A stretch of DNA of 64,000 nt from Streptomyces pinistramenti (GTDB taxonomy: Bacteria > Actinomycetota > Actinomycetes > Streptomycetales > Streptomycetaceae): NCBI RefSeq assembly GCF_020564935.1, contig NZ_JAJCXB010000011.1, positions 62,001 through 126,000 of the forward strand, read 5' to 3'. Both the position numbers and the translations under genes were made by a program. This document shows positions 12,133 to 19,775 of this stretch, in pieces (positions within the stretch are counted from its first letter, which is position 1; each line of letters begins with the position of its first letter). The notes under the pieces were generated by a model. It did no database searches and was not told the DNA's origin. It saw only the letters and a list, made by a program, of their open reading frames with translations.

Positions 12133-13446
12133 CTAAGACCGCCAGGGCAGTTCGGCCGTGATGGCGGTCGGGCCGCCGTTGGGCGAGTCGACGGCCAGCA
12201 GGCCGTCGACGGCGGCGAGGCGGTCGGCGAGGCCGGCCAGGCCGCTGCCCGCGACCGTGCCCGCGCCGCCCCGGCCGTCGTCCGTGACCAGCAGGACGAT
12301 CCGGTCCGCTGAGTGCCAGACGTCCACCGTGGCGCTGGTGGCGCGGGCGTGCTTCGACACGTTCTGCAGGAGTTCGGAGACGGTGAAGTACGCGGTGCCC
12401 TCGATCGCGGCGGCGGGCCGGCGGTCCAGGTCCACGGTCACGGTCACCGGCACCGTGCAGCGCGCGGCGAGTGCCGACAGGGCCGGGCCGAGCCCGCGGT
12501 CGGTGAGGATCGCCGGATGGATGCCACGGGCCAGATCCCGCAGCTCCTGGAGCGCCGTCTTCACCTCGCCGTGCGCCTCGTCCACCATCTTCGCGGCGGC
12601 CTCCGGATCCTCGGCCAGCTTCTCCTTGGCCAGCCCCAGATCCATGGCCAGCGCCACCAGCCGGGCCTGCGCGCCGTCGTGCAGATCCCGCTCGATGCGC
12701 CGCAGGTCGGCGGCCGCGGTGTCGACCACCACGCCCCGGTCACTCTCCAGCTCCGACACCCGGCTGGCGAGCGGGGAGGGGCCGAGCAGGCCGTGGACCA
12801 GGACGCGGTCGAGCTGCGTCAGACCGTGGATCACCCACGGCCCGGCGAACACCAGCAGCAGCCCGATCCCGCTGGTGCCCCAGATCCCGGCAGACGACGA
12901 GAGGTAGAAGCCGTGGCCCGCGCCGTCGCCCCACATCTGGAGTCCCGGCCGGCCGGCATAGGCGGGGAACACCCAGTGCCACAGCGGATAGGTCAGCAGC
13001 CCCCAGCCGAGCACCCAGAACGTCACGGAGAAGACGAAGGCGAACACCGCCCACGGGAAGTGCAGCATGCAGTAGAGCAGGTGGCGCCAGGAGGCCCCGC
13101 TCTTGAGGACGCCGCCGATCCACGGCATCAGACCGGGCTTGGCCGCGCGCGGCGGTGCCGGGTCGGCCACCGTCACGCCCAGCAGCGTGCGGGCCCGCGC
13201 CCGCTCCATACCGCCCAGCGCACGGGCGCCGGCCAGCCCGCCCGCGAACAGCGGGATGCCCAGGAACGTCACCAGCAGGCCGGCGCCGAGCGAGATCACC
13301 ACCGTCGCGTACGTGAACATCACGATGGCGATCGGGAGGCTGATGAAGAGGTAGAGGAACTCCCGCCAGGTGCGCCCCGAGAACGGCGCACGCAGCCCGA
13401 TCGGCACACGGGAGGCAGCAGCCTGTGGTGCGTATGCGGAATCCAT
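12133..13446 (-). CDS. Sensor histidine kinase (NarL-partner type), paralogue 1
   Basis: The product is 437 aa. The N-terminal half is a membrane sensor module of the putative sensor-domain type, with about four hydrophobic spans, including the TWREFLYLFISLPIAIVMF motif and a second cluster at about residues 110-200. It is followed by a HisKA_3 dimerisation domain with RRIERDLHDGAQ placing the phosphorylated His256. A HATPase_c domain with VTDDGRGGAGTVAGSGLAGL (N/G boxes) closes the protein. Such kinases autophosphorylate and pass phosphate to NarL-type regulators, here probably the adjacent one. It is strongly similar to the next gene (13648-14829), indicating tandem duplication. The signal is unknown. 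Confidence 0.9.
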   Translation of the reverse strand: MDSAYAPQAAASRVPIGLRAPFSGRTWREFLYLFISLPIAIVMFTYATVVISLGAGLLVTFLGIPLFAGGLAGARALGGMERARARTLLGVTVADPAPPRAAKPGLMPWIGGVLKSGASWRHLLYCMLHFPWAVFAFVFSVTFWVLGWGLLTYPLWHWVFPAYAGRPGLQMWGDGAGHGFYLSSSAGIWGTSGIGLLLVFAGPWVIHGLTQLDRVLVHGLLGPSPLASRVSELESDRGVVVDTAAADLRRIERDLHDGAQARLVALAMDLGLAKEKLAEDPEAAAKMVDEAHGEVKTALQELRDLARGIHPAILTDRGLGPALSALAARCTVPVTVTVDLDRRPAAAIEGTAYFTVSELLQNVSKHARATSATVDVWHSADRIVLLVTDDGRGGAGTVAGSGLAGLADRLAAVDGLLAVDSPNGGPTAITAELPWRS

Positions 13447-13647
13447 CGTCTCGTTTCCGTTCTGCCGTATCCGGCTACGTGATCACCGGTGCGCCGTCGA
13501 AACGTCACCGGACGGAGCCGTCCGGACCTGCCGGACCACGCTCCTCTGCCCCCACTGCCTGCGGTGCCCGGACAGCCCTGCCGCCCCGGGGCCGGGCGCG
13601 GCGGAGGACGACGGACGGGCGCACGGCCCGGGTACGCACCCCGCCCT

Positions 13648-14829
13648 TCACGGCCTCCCGCGCCACGGCAGCTCCGCCGTCACCCGCGTCGGCCCGCCCT
13701 CGGGCGAATCCAGGACGAACAGCCCGTCCACCGACTCCAGCCGCTCCGCGAGCCCGGCCATCCCGCTCCCGCCGTCCAGCCGGGCACCGCCCCGCCCGTC
13801 GTCCTCCACCCGGATGAGCAGCCGCGCACCGGACCGCCACACCTCGACCGAAGCCGACCGTGCCGCACTGTGCTTGGAGACGTTCTGCAGCAGCTCGGAG
13901 ACGGTGAAATAGGCGATGCCCTCGATGGCGGCCACCGGGCGCTCGGACAGCTCGACCGAGATCGTGACCGGAACCGTGCAGCGCCCGCCCAGGGAGACCA
14001 GGGCCGGGCCGAGCCCGCGGTCGGTGAGGATCGCCGGATGGATGCCACGGGCCAGATCCCGCAGCTCCTGGAGCGCCAGCTTCACCTCACCGTGCGCCTC
14101 GTCCACCATCACCGCCGCCGCGTCCGGGTCCTCCAGCAGCTTCTCCTTCGCCAGCCCGAGCCCCATGGCCAGCGCCACGAGCCGGGCCTGCGCGCCGTCG
14201 TGCAGATCCCGCTCGATCCGCCGCAGATCCGCCGCCGCCGTGTCCGTCACCGTCATCCGGTCCGACTCCAGCTCGGCGATCCGCCGCTCCAGCTCGTCGG
14301 ACGGCGACAGCAGCCCGCGCACCATCGCCCGGTCCACGTTCGACAGCCAGCGCGCCACCCACGGCAGCGCCGGCCAGCCCACGAAGAGCGAGACGAACAC
14401 GACGGCGAAGGTGAGGACGGCCCACGGCAGCCGGACGACCGCGAACAGCGCGTGCCGCCAGGCGACCGGGTCCGTCAGCCGCATCCACAGCCACGGGAAG
14501 AACCCCCCGTCCCGGGCCCGCGCCGGACTCGGCTCCGGCACCCGCACCCCGAGCAGCACCCGCGCCCGCGCGCGCTCCAGCTTCCCGTACTGCCGGCACA
14601 CCAGCAGCCCCACGGCCAGCAGCGGCAGCCCGATCACCGTGACCGACAGCCCGATCCCCAGCACCAGCCACACCGTCACGACGGCGAACGCGAACACCCC
14701 CAGCGGAAAATTGGCCAACAGGTACCCGATTTCCCGCCAGGTCCCCCCACTGAGCGCCGCACGCGGCGGCGGAGGCGACGCGCCCTCACGGACATCGGCA
14801 CCGGTACTGACCTGGGATCTGTCGCTCAT
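13648..14829 (-). CDS. Sensor histidine kinase (NarL-partner type), paralogue 2
   Basis: The product is 393 aa from the ATG at 14829 (MSDRSQVSTG), chosen over an in-frame ATG 36 bases upstream because of a G-rich stretch immediately before it and family length. The architecture is the same as the neighbouring kinase: the TWREIGYLLANFPLGVF sensor membrane module, HisKA_3 with RRIERDLHDGAQ (phospho-His210), then HATPase_c with VEDDGRGGARLDGGSGMAGL. Long identical stretches around the His box and LRDLARGIHPAILTDRGLGP show that the two are duplicates. It is divergent from the type VII secretion module (gap 155 bases), so the intergenic region could serve both. Confidence 0.9.
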   Translation of the reverse strand: MSDRSQVSTGADVREGASPPPPRAALSGGTWREIGYLLANFPLGVFAFAVVTVWLVLGIGLSVTVIGLPLLAVGLLVCRQYGKLERARARVLLGVRVPEPSPARARDGGFFPWLWMRLTDPVAWRHALFAVVRLPWAVLTFAVVFVSLFVGWPALPWVARWLSNVDRAMVRGLLSPSDELERRIAELESDRMTVTDTAAADLRRIERDLHDGAQARLVALAMGLGLAKEKLLEDPDAAAVMVDEAHGEVKLALQELRDLARGIHPAILTDRGLGPALVSLGGRCTVPVTISVELSERPVAAIEGIAYFTVSELLQNVSKHSAARSASVEVWRSGARLLIRVEDDGRGGARLDGGSGMAGLAERLESVDGLFVLDSPEGGPTRVTAELPWRGRP

Positions 14830-14984
14830 GCCCCCAGCCTGCCCGGCCACGGGCTCCGGGGCCATGGGGAACGTAGGGTGACGGGGGTGGGGTTTTCCCT
14901 ACCTTTGGGGCATCGGGTGGACCGGGCGCGGCACGCGGCGGCCCCGGGCCTGTGCGGGAACGCGGTAACGGGGAGGGAACAGCC

Positions 14985-15323
14985 GTGGGGATGAAGTTCG
15001 ACATGGGCAGCCGGACGCTGTCGACCCTGACCGGGCAGACGCAGGGGTCTTCGGAGGACCTCGGTGCGCTGGTCAGGCAACTGGTGGCGGCCGCGGAACC
15101 GTTGGAGGGGAAATTCAACGGCGCGGGCAGGACGGCGTTCGACGACTTCAAGCGGAACGCGGATGAGATCGCCGCATCGCTGAACGGCGCACTGCGGTCG
15201 ATCCTGGGCGGCCAGAAGGGAATGGACGGGGCTTTCGTCGCGGGCGAGCACGAATCCGCCGACAATGCCCGGCAGTCGATGGCCTCGGCGAATTTCGACG
15301 CGGCGCGATTCTCGGGCCGCTGA
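14985..15323 (+). CDS. Small WXG100-like protein, first gene of the type VII module
   Basis: The product is 112 aa from the GTG at 14985 with GGGAGGG seven bases upstream; the ATG at 14991 is an alternative. The predicted fold is two long helices around a central turn, KFNGAGRTAFDDFK, which sits where WXG100 proteins carry W-x-G but has FNGAG instead. It ends AARFSGR. Actinobacterial type VII loci often contain this kind of WXG-less ESAT-6-like protein as a co-secreted substrate or chaperone-like partner. No YxxxD/E export signal is obvious because it lacks tyrosine, so it may travel as a heterodimer with the next product. It starts the rightward cluster after the divergent kinase gene. Confidence 0.7.
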   Translation: MGMKFDMGSRTLSTLTGQTQGSSEDLGALVRQLVAAAEPLEGKFNGAGRTAFDDFKRNADEIAASLNGALRSILGGQKGMDGAFVAGEHESADNARQSMASANFDAARFSGR

Positions 15324-15420
15324 GCCCGACCGCATACGGACTGCCCGCACACAGGCGGCAGTTGGAAACGTCACGGTGGCTGCTCCGGCGGCCGTCGGCC
15401 ACACGGGGAGGACGGCGCAC

Positions 15421-15732
15421 ATGACGGCTGGCGCGGACCGGCGGAGCTATGACACCGGCGCTTCGGGAGAGTCCCAGACGAATATCCAGTCGGTGATCGC
15501 GCGACTGGAATCGTTGATCGGGGAGCGGGACCGCCAGGTGAAGGCGGCGATGGCGGACTTCACCGCGGACGGTGTCGCTGAGCAGTACCACGGCGCTGAG
15601 CAGCGATGGAACCGGACGGCCGGTGAGGTGCGTTCGATCATCCATCTGCTGCGGACGACGCTGGAGAAGAACGACGGCACGGCACAGGCGGCGTTGCAGC
15701 GGGCCAAGGCCGCCGTCGACGGCATCGGCTGA
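15421..15732 (+). CDS. ESAT-6-family (pore-forming ESAT-6 type) small protein
   Basis: The product is 103 aa from the ATG at 15421 with GGGGAGGA about eight bases upstream. It is helical throughout and built as a helical hairpin. The central GVAEQYHGAEQRWNRTAGEV contains a Y-x-x-x-E element resembling the Yxxx[D/E] export signal of type VII substrates, although it lies at the turn rather than the usual C-terminal position. The protein resembles Streptomyces proteins that I recall being annotated as pore-forming ESAT-6 family, but membrane activity is not shown by sequence. It follows the 112-aa WXG-like gene by 97 bases and precedes a small unknown gene, all in one probable transcript. Confidence 0.75.
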   Translation: MTAGADRRSYDTGASGESQTNIQSVIARLESLIGERDRQVKAAMADFTADGVAEQYHGAEQRWNRTAGEVRSIIHLLRTTLEKNDGTAQAALQRAKAAVDGIG

Positions 15733-15805
15733 CCCGTCCAGGAACAGTGGAACGGGCGGGACACGAGCGGGCGGGACGCGAGCGGGCGGGCATGACGGGG
15801 TGGGT

Positions 15806-16270
15806 ATGACGGGGTGGGACCTCACGCCTTCGGGCGTGCAGCACGTACTGGACAAGACCGGCCGGGCGGCGCGGGAACTGGGCGACACGATCGCTGCGTA
15901 CGGCGGCCCCGAAGGGGATCTGCTGAAGGCGGCACAGGCGGCGGGCACGCTCAGGGGCGCCGGCGACGAGGCACCCGCCGGGAAGCCGGGGCCGGACGGC
16001 GCACCCGCCCCCGGCGGGCTGCTGGCCGCGGCACTGGGCGAGTTCGCCCAGAAGACGCAGCGCGATCTGACGTTCCTGGTGGCCCGTACGGTCAAGTCCG
16101 TGGACGGCGCGGCGGATGCGGCCCGTCAGTACATCGAGGGCGACGGCGAGATGAAGGCCAACGCGACGCTGCACAAGGCCCTGGGGGCGCCCGATCTCCA
16201 TGTGCCGGCCAACGGCCACGACGGGCACGGCGCCGACGGCTCGGACGGCGGCGCCGGGAACCGGAAGTAG
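15806..16270 (+). CDS. Small helical protein of the type VII module (DUF6507-like)
   Basis: The product is 154 aa, starting at the ATG at 15806 (MTGWDLTPSGVQHVLDKTG). A G-rich stretch precedes it, but there is no clean SD. The N-terminal 110 residues are alpha-helical, with an ESX-like helical pattern ending FLVARTVKSVDGAADAARQY. The last 30 residues are Gly/His/Asp-rich and disordered. From memory it resembles the DUF6507 proteins that accompany Streptomyces ESX substrates; I could not confirm this. It lies 18 bases before the effector gene, and the arrangement small helical protein then large effector is typical of a type VII effector with a dedicated partner or chaperone. Confidence 0.6.
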   Translation: MTGWDLTPSGVQHVLDKTGRAARELGDTIAAYGGPEGDLLKAAQAAGTLRGAGDEAPAGKPGPDGAPAPGGLLAAALGEFAQKTQRDLTFLVARTVKSVDGAADAARQYIEGDGEMKANATLHKALGAPDLHVPANGHDGHGADGSDGGAGNRK

Positions 16271-16288
16271 CAACAGGGGGGCTGTCGG

Positions 16289-18679
16289 ATGAGTTCTGCC
16301 GACCATATCGATCCGTCGGGTATTCCGGAGTACACCGGAGATCTGGAGCGGCTCGAAGCAAGCGCCGCGTCGCTGAAGAAGGAAGCCGGGGCGATTCGCG
16401 GTAAGGGCGCGGACATTCACTCAGGTTTCCAGGGGCTGCGGGCGTATTACACGGCGCCGGAGGCGGATCAGCTGTTCGCCACGACCGCACCGGTCGCGGC
16501 CAAGGCGGACGCTTTCGCGGACGACCTGGAAAAAGTGGGCTCGGCCCTGGACGGATTCGCGTCCGAGGTACGCCCGTTGGTCGCCAGGCTGAAGCGGCTC
16601 AGGGAATCGGCGGCGGTTTTCGCCGCCGACGCGAAGGCGGACGAGGACTGGCAGTACAACGACGCGAAGGTGGCGCTGAACCGGGAGTTGGTCCAGGACG
16701 TCTCCTCCACGGTCCAGGCGTTCTGGGCGGCCGAGGTGGCGGCAGCGAACACCATCACCTCCCTGGTCGACGGCACGCACTGGAGCCTCGGCGACGGCAC
16801 GGAGAAGGCCCACACCTACGGCCTGACCAAGGACGCCATGCTGTCCGCGGCAGAAACCCCCTGGGGCACGGCCGTTGAGACCAGGCGCCATTGGTACGAC
16901 CCGCGCGCGGTGGCCCACTGGACCAAGGAATTCGTCTGGGACGGCTTCGCCGTCGACGGCATCTGGGGCACGCTCAACGGTCTGGGCACGCTCCTCAACC
17001 CGTGGAGCGACGCGTTCGGCGCGTCCTGGAAGGGCCTGGCGAACGCGGTCGGCGGCCTGGGCCAGTACACCGTCTGGCCGTTCGACTGGCTGCTGTCGCA
17101 GACGATCGGCGGCGGCAACGGCGACAACGAACAGAAAAAGGCGTTCCGCGACATGGCCAAGGGGCTGGTCGCCTGGGATGAATGGGACAAGAACAGCGGC
17201 CGGGCGGCCGGCGGAACCGTCTTCAGCGTCTTGACCACGTTCGCCACCGCAGGCGCGGGCGGCGCAGCGGCCGCATCGGGCACGGGAGCGGCGGCGAAGG
17301 CGGCCCGGATCGCGAGCACGGTCGGCAAAACCGGCCGCATCCTCGACCCGGCCACCCACCTGGCAACAGCCGTCGGCGCCGCAGCCGCCTTCACCAAGCT
17401 GGACACCGCCCTCAGCACCGCCCTCACCTCCGTCAAGGCCGGCACCGCCCTCGAACACCTCCGCCACGCCATGGCGACCACCGCCCCACCGACCCCCCAC
17501 GGCCCCCTCATCGACCTGCCTCCCGGCACATCCGCAGTCCACCTCCCCGAAGGCACCGATCAACTCCCCCCGAACACGGTCGAGTACGACCGGAACACGT
17601 ACCTCACCCACGACGGCGAAGTGGTGGACGCGAACGGCACCCCGAAGAAACACTCCGATGCCCCGGGTGAGCTTTCGGCGGAGGACCGGGGGCGTTTGGG
17701 GGATGAGCGGGCGACGGCATACAACGAGAACGTGGTGCCTGCGGAACGCGAATTGGTGGTGGCCGGCGCTGATCGTGTGCAATCGGAGATCTCGGGTCAC
17801 AAGCAGTCGGATGGGCTGACGGCGGCGTCGGATGCCGAGCACGGGGGCCGTATGCAATTCTCTCGGGAGAGTCACGGGCATCATCAGGGGAGCGGACAGG
17901 AGTCCCACCACACGATCGGCGAAGCCGCTGCTCCTTCATCCCGTGGAAGTCATGAGGTGTCCAGTCGGCCGGGCCAAGGCCACCCTGGCGCCACCGGCGA
18001 GGAGAACACGGCGCATGCGCACTCTTCCGGGGGCGGCGGGCGTGCACCGCACGCCTTTGATCCGCCGGAGGACGATGTCCTCGGCGAGGGGCCTGGGCAG
18101 CCAGATCACAGCAAAGTCATTGACCGTCAGGCTGTCGACGATCGAATTGACGAACTCGATGACAGGAAGGGTGGGGAGGGGCACGCGCCTGGCAGGCATC
18201 TCACTGCCACTGATGACGAGTTGAAATTGCGCCTGGGTACAGCTCAGACGGATGCAAATGGTGAACTGAAACTTTATGGACCGGCGTCACCCAATGTTGG
18301 GCATGTGAAATCCGAGAATAATGTCGATCCGTTGACTGGCACGACGACGGACGGAGTTACTGGACGAGTGCATCGGGTGGGGGGTTGTGCGACGCGATTC
18401 GACAGGGCGGAAGACATGGTCAGCGTCGACCGCTACTATCGCAATTACATTTCTGAGAATGGCCATCCGCCGGATCATGATGTTGCCATTTCTGACGTGC
18501 TGGGTGCTGACGGGTACAAGAGGCTCTCCGGCTTCTATCGAGACCCGGGCAATCCTCGGGAGTTCCTCCCCATCGATTTCGAAGGTGGAACCATCAAGGC
18601 CGTGTATAAGTATCGTGCAGGGCGCGGCTACTTTCTGCATACGATGTACCCTAATCATGCGCCCGGTCGGCACCCTTAA
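16289..18679 (+). CDS. Type VII-associated polymorphic toxin with RNase A-like C-terminal domain
   Basis: The 796-aa product has a mosaic layout. Residues 1-115 form a WXG/ESX-like helical export domain with a Y-x-x-x-E element in YYTAPEADQLF. Residues 150-400 are a Trp-rich and then Ala/Gly-rich hydrophobic region. Residues 400-630 are a low-complexity linker rich in His, Ser and Gly. Residues 637-796 form the toxin domain. There His637 and Arg648 sit 11 apart in RHLTATDDELKLR, and Thr785 and Tyr787 occur in HTMYPN. This reproduces the H...R and T-x-Y order of the RNase A-superfamily CDI toxin of Yersinia kristensenii (H175, R186, T276, Y278). GC drops to about 50% in the toxin domain. The likely role is RNA cleavage in competitor cells, exported by the adjacent EccC/EccD. 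The toxin family assignment is inference; the domain order is seen. Confidence 0.72.
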   Translation: MSSADHIDPSGIPEYTGDLERLEASAASLKKEAGAIRGKGADIHSGFQGLRAYYTAPEADQLFATTAPVAAKADAFADDLEKVGSALDGFASEVRPLVARLKRLRESAAVFAADAKADEDWQYNDAKVALNRELVQDVSSTVQAFWAAEVAAANTITSLVDGTHWSLGDGTEKAHTYGLTKDAMLSAAETPWGTAVETRRHWYDPRAVAHWTKEFVWDGFAVDGIWGTLNGLGTLLNPWSDAFGASWKGLANAVGGLGQYTVWPFDWLLSQTIGGGNGDNEQKKAFRDMAKGLVAWDEWDKNSGRAAGGTVFSVLTTFATAGAGGAAAASGTGAAAKAARIASTVGKTGRILDPATHLATAVGAAAAFTKLDTALSTALTSVKAGTALEHLRHAMATTAPPTPHGPLIDLPPGTSAVHLPEGTDQLPPNTVEYDRNTYLTHDGEVVDANGTPKKHSDAPGELSAEDRGRLGDERATAYNENVVPAERELVVAGADRVQSEISGHKQSDGLTAASDAEHGGRMQFSRESHGHHQGSGQESHHTIGEAAAPSSRGSHEVSSRPGQGHPGATGEENTAHAHSSGGGGRAPHAFDPPEDDVLGEGPGQPDHSKVIDRQAVDDRIDELDDRKGGEGHAPGRHLTATDDELKLRLGTAQTDANGELKLYGPASPNVGHVKSENNVDPLTGTTTDGVTGRVHRVGGCATRFDRAEDMVSVDRYYRNYISENGHPPDHDVAISDVLGADGYKRLSGFYRDPGNPREFLPIDFEGGTIKAVYKYRAGRGYFLHTMYPNHAPGRHP

Positions 18680-18693
18680 GGAGGAAGTGTGCA

Positions 18694-18981
18694 GTGAATA
18701 GACAAGCTAAGCGTTTCATTGAGACCTATCTTGACCTTGAAGGTGCTTACGACACGAAGGATGGTTTGTACGAGACGCTGCATTCGTTCAATCCAGACTA
18801 TATTGAAGCGATCCTTCAAGGGTTCAGTGAAGCGCTGAAGAACCACAGTGTTTCGGTAGGTGAATATGAAAGCCTCACGTCAATCGAGTTCGAGAATGAG
18901 GAGTCTTTGTATGAGTACCTTGCTGTGATTTATCGACACCTCTGTTCTGGTGATGTTGATCAGCCCGTCCCGTCGGTTTAA
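18694..18981 (+). CDS. Probable immunity protein for the upstream toxin
   Basis: The product is 95 aa from the GTG at 18694. The SD AAGGAGGAAG (18678-18687) overlaps the toxin stop codon, so the two are translationally coupled. The protein is acidic and predicted mostly helical (RFIETYLDLEGAY, YIEAILQGFSEALKN, SLYEYLAVIYRHL), the size and character of many toxin-neutralising immunity proteins. I do not recognise a named family. By hand count the gene is about 46% GC (132 of 288 bases), against more than 70% for nearby genes, so toxin tail and partner were probably acquired together. Immunity function is inferred from position, size and composition. Confidence 0.7.
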   Translation: MNRQAKRFIETYLDLEGAYDTKDGLYETLHSFNPDYIEAILQGFSEALKNHSVSVGEYESLTSIEFENEESLYEYLAVIYRHLCSGDVDQPVPSV

Positions 18982-19484
18982 TTCGAAGTGCTGTGGGTGA
19001 TTTTGGCGTCTCTGTCTGGTTGGATGGTGGACACTTTAAGGTGATCTGTTCCGGGTGAGCTAGTGGAATGTTTTCGTGTCCATCGGCAGTGAGGTGGCCA
19101 GGGTGTGAATTCAGGCATCCCAGGGTGTCGGGCCCCTGTCGGTTTACGGATTCGGTGGCGTCTGCGGAGCGCCTCAGTGATTAGGTGTCTTCGGGGCGGT
19201 ATTCGGGCCCGTGCGCTATGTGGAGGGTGGTGCCCCGCGGGAACTGGGTGGGGATTCCCTGGCGCGATGGCTGCGTGAGCGCGGAGGGAGGTGGGGGCTG
19301 CTGCCGCGCACGGCCCCGTGAGGTGTCGGGTATGGACTTGGTAAGTGGAAAAACCCCTGTCTGTCCCCGTATGTGCGGCTGGAGGTGTTGCGGGCAGGGG
19401 GAGGGTGGCCGGTGAGCAGATGGAGGGGGAGGGCGGTGTCGGAGGGGCCCCGTATCGTGTTGCGGTAGGGAACGGGGAGGGGCG
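18982..19484 (+). other. Intergenic stretch of 500 bases without a credible gene
   Basis: No reading frame has a convincing start, codon bias or recognisable product. The first 200 bases stay at roughly 50% GC like the immunity gene, then composition returns to the genomic level from about 19,180. A TGGTGGACACTTTAAGGTG string at 19023-19041 looks like the sort of sequence found at insertion-sequence ends, but no partner repeat or transposase remains. The last 40 bases hold the SD (GGGGAGGGG) of the next gene. Confidence 0.5.
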
Positions 19485-19775
19485 ATGGCGCGGGATTACG
19501 ACAGTCAGTTGTTGGAGTCGGTTTCCGTGCGGCGGCGGAGACTGCGGGACGCGTTGATGTTCGGGGGACAGCGGACGCGGCGGAGCCTGGACGAGAATCT
19601 GGGGAAGGTCTTCGGGAGCATCGCCCTTGCGGCCGTGGTGTGTGCCGGGTGTGTGGGGTGGTCGTTCATCGCGGGGAAGTGGGCAGGCGGTTCCGGCACG
19701 ACGGGCGTGGTGCCCGGCGACAGCCGTCCCGTGGTGCCTTCCGGCAGCAACACAGGGGCGGCGTCGGCATGGTGA
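19485..19775 (+). CDS. Small single-span membrane protein of the type VII module
   Basis: The product is 96 aa from an ATG with GGGGAGGGGC just upstream. The basic N-terminus (RRRRLRDALMFGGQRTRR) is followed by one transmembrane helix, VFGSIALAAVVCAGCVGWSFI (about residues 42-63), and a short Gly/Ser/Pro tail that would lie outside the cell. Its topology is that of the extreme N-terminus of EccB (cytoplasmic arm, one helix), but the large extracytoplasmic EccB domain is missing. Its stop overlaps the EccD start (ATGGTGA), so it is co-translated with EccD and probably a membrane-complex subunit. The exact family is not recognised. Confidence 0.65.
   Translation: MARDYDSQLLESVSVRRRRLRDALMFGGQRTRRSLDENLGKVFGSIALAAVVCAGCVGWSFIAGKWAGGSGTTGVVPGDSRPVVPSGSNTGAASAW

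Noticed and set aside
19185..19557. Two short forward open frames in the gap after the immunity gene
   Set aside because: They have no SD, no family resemblance and Trp/Cys/Gly-rich composition unlike real Streptomyces proteins; the second overlaps the real 96-aa gene.
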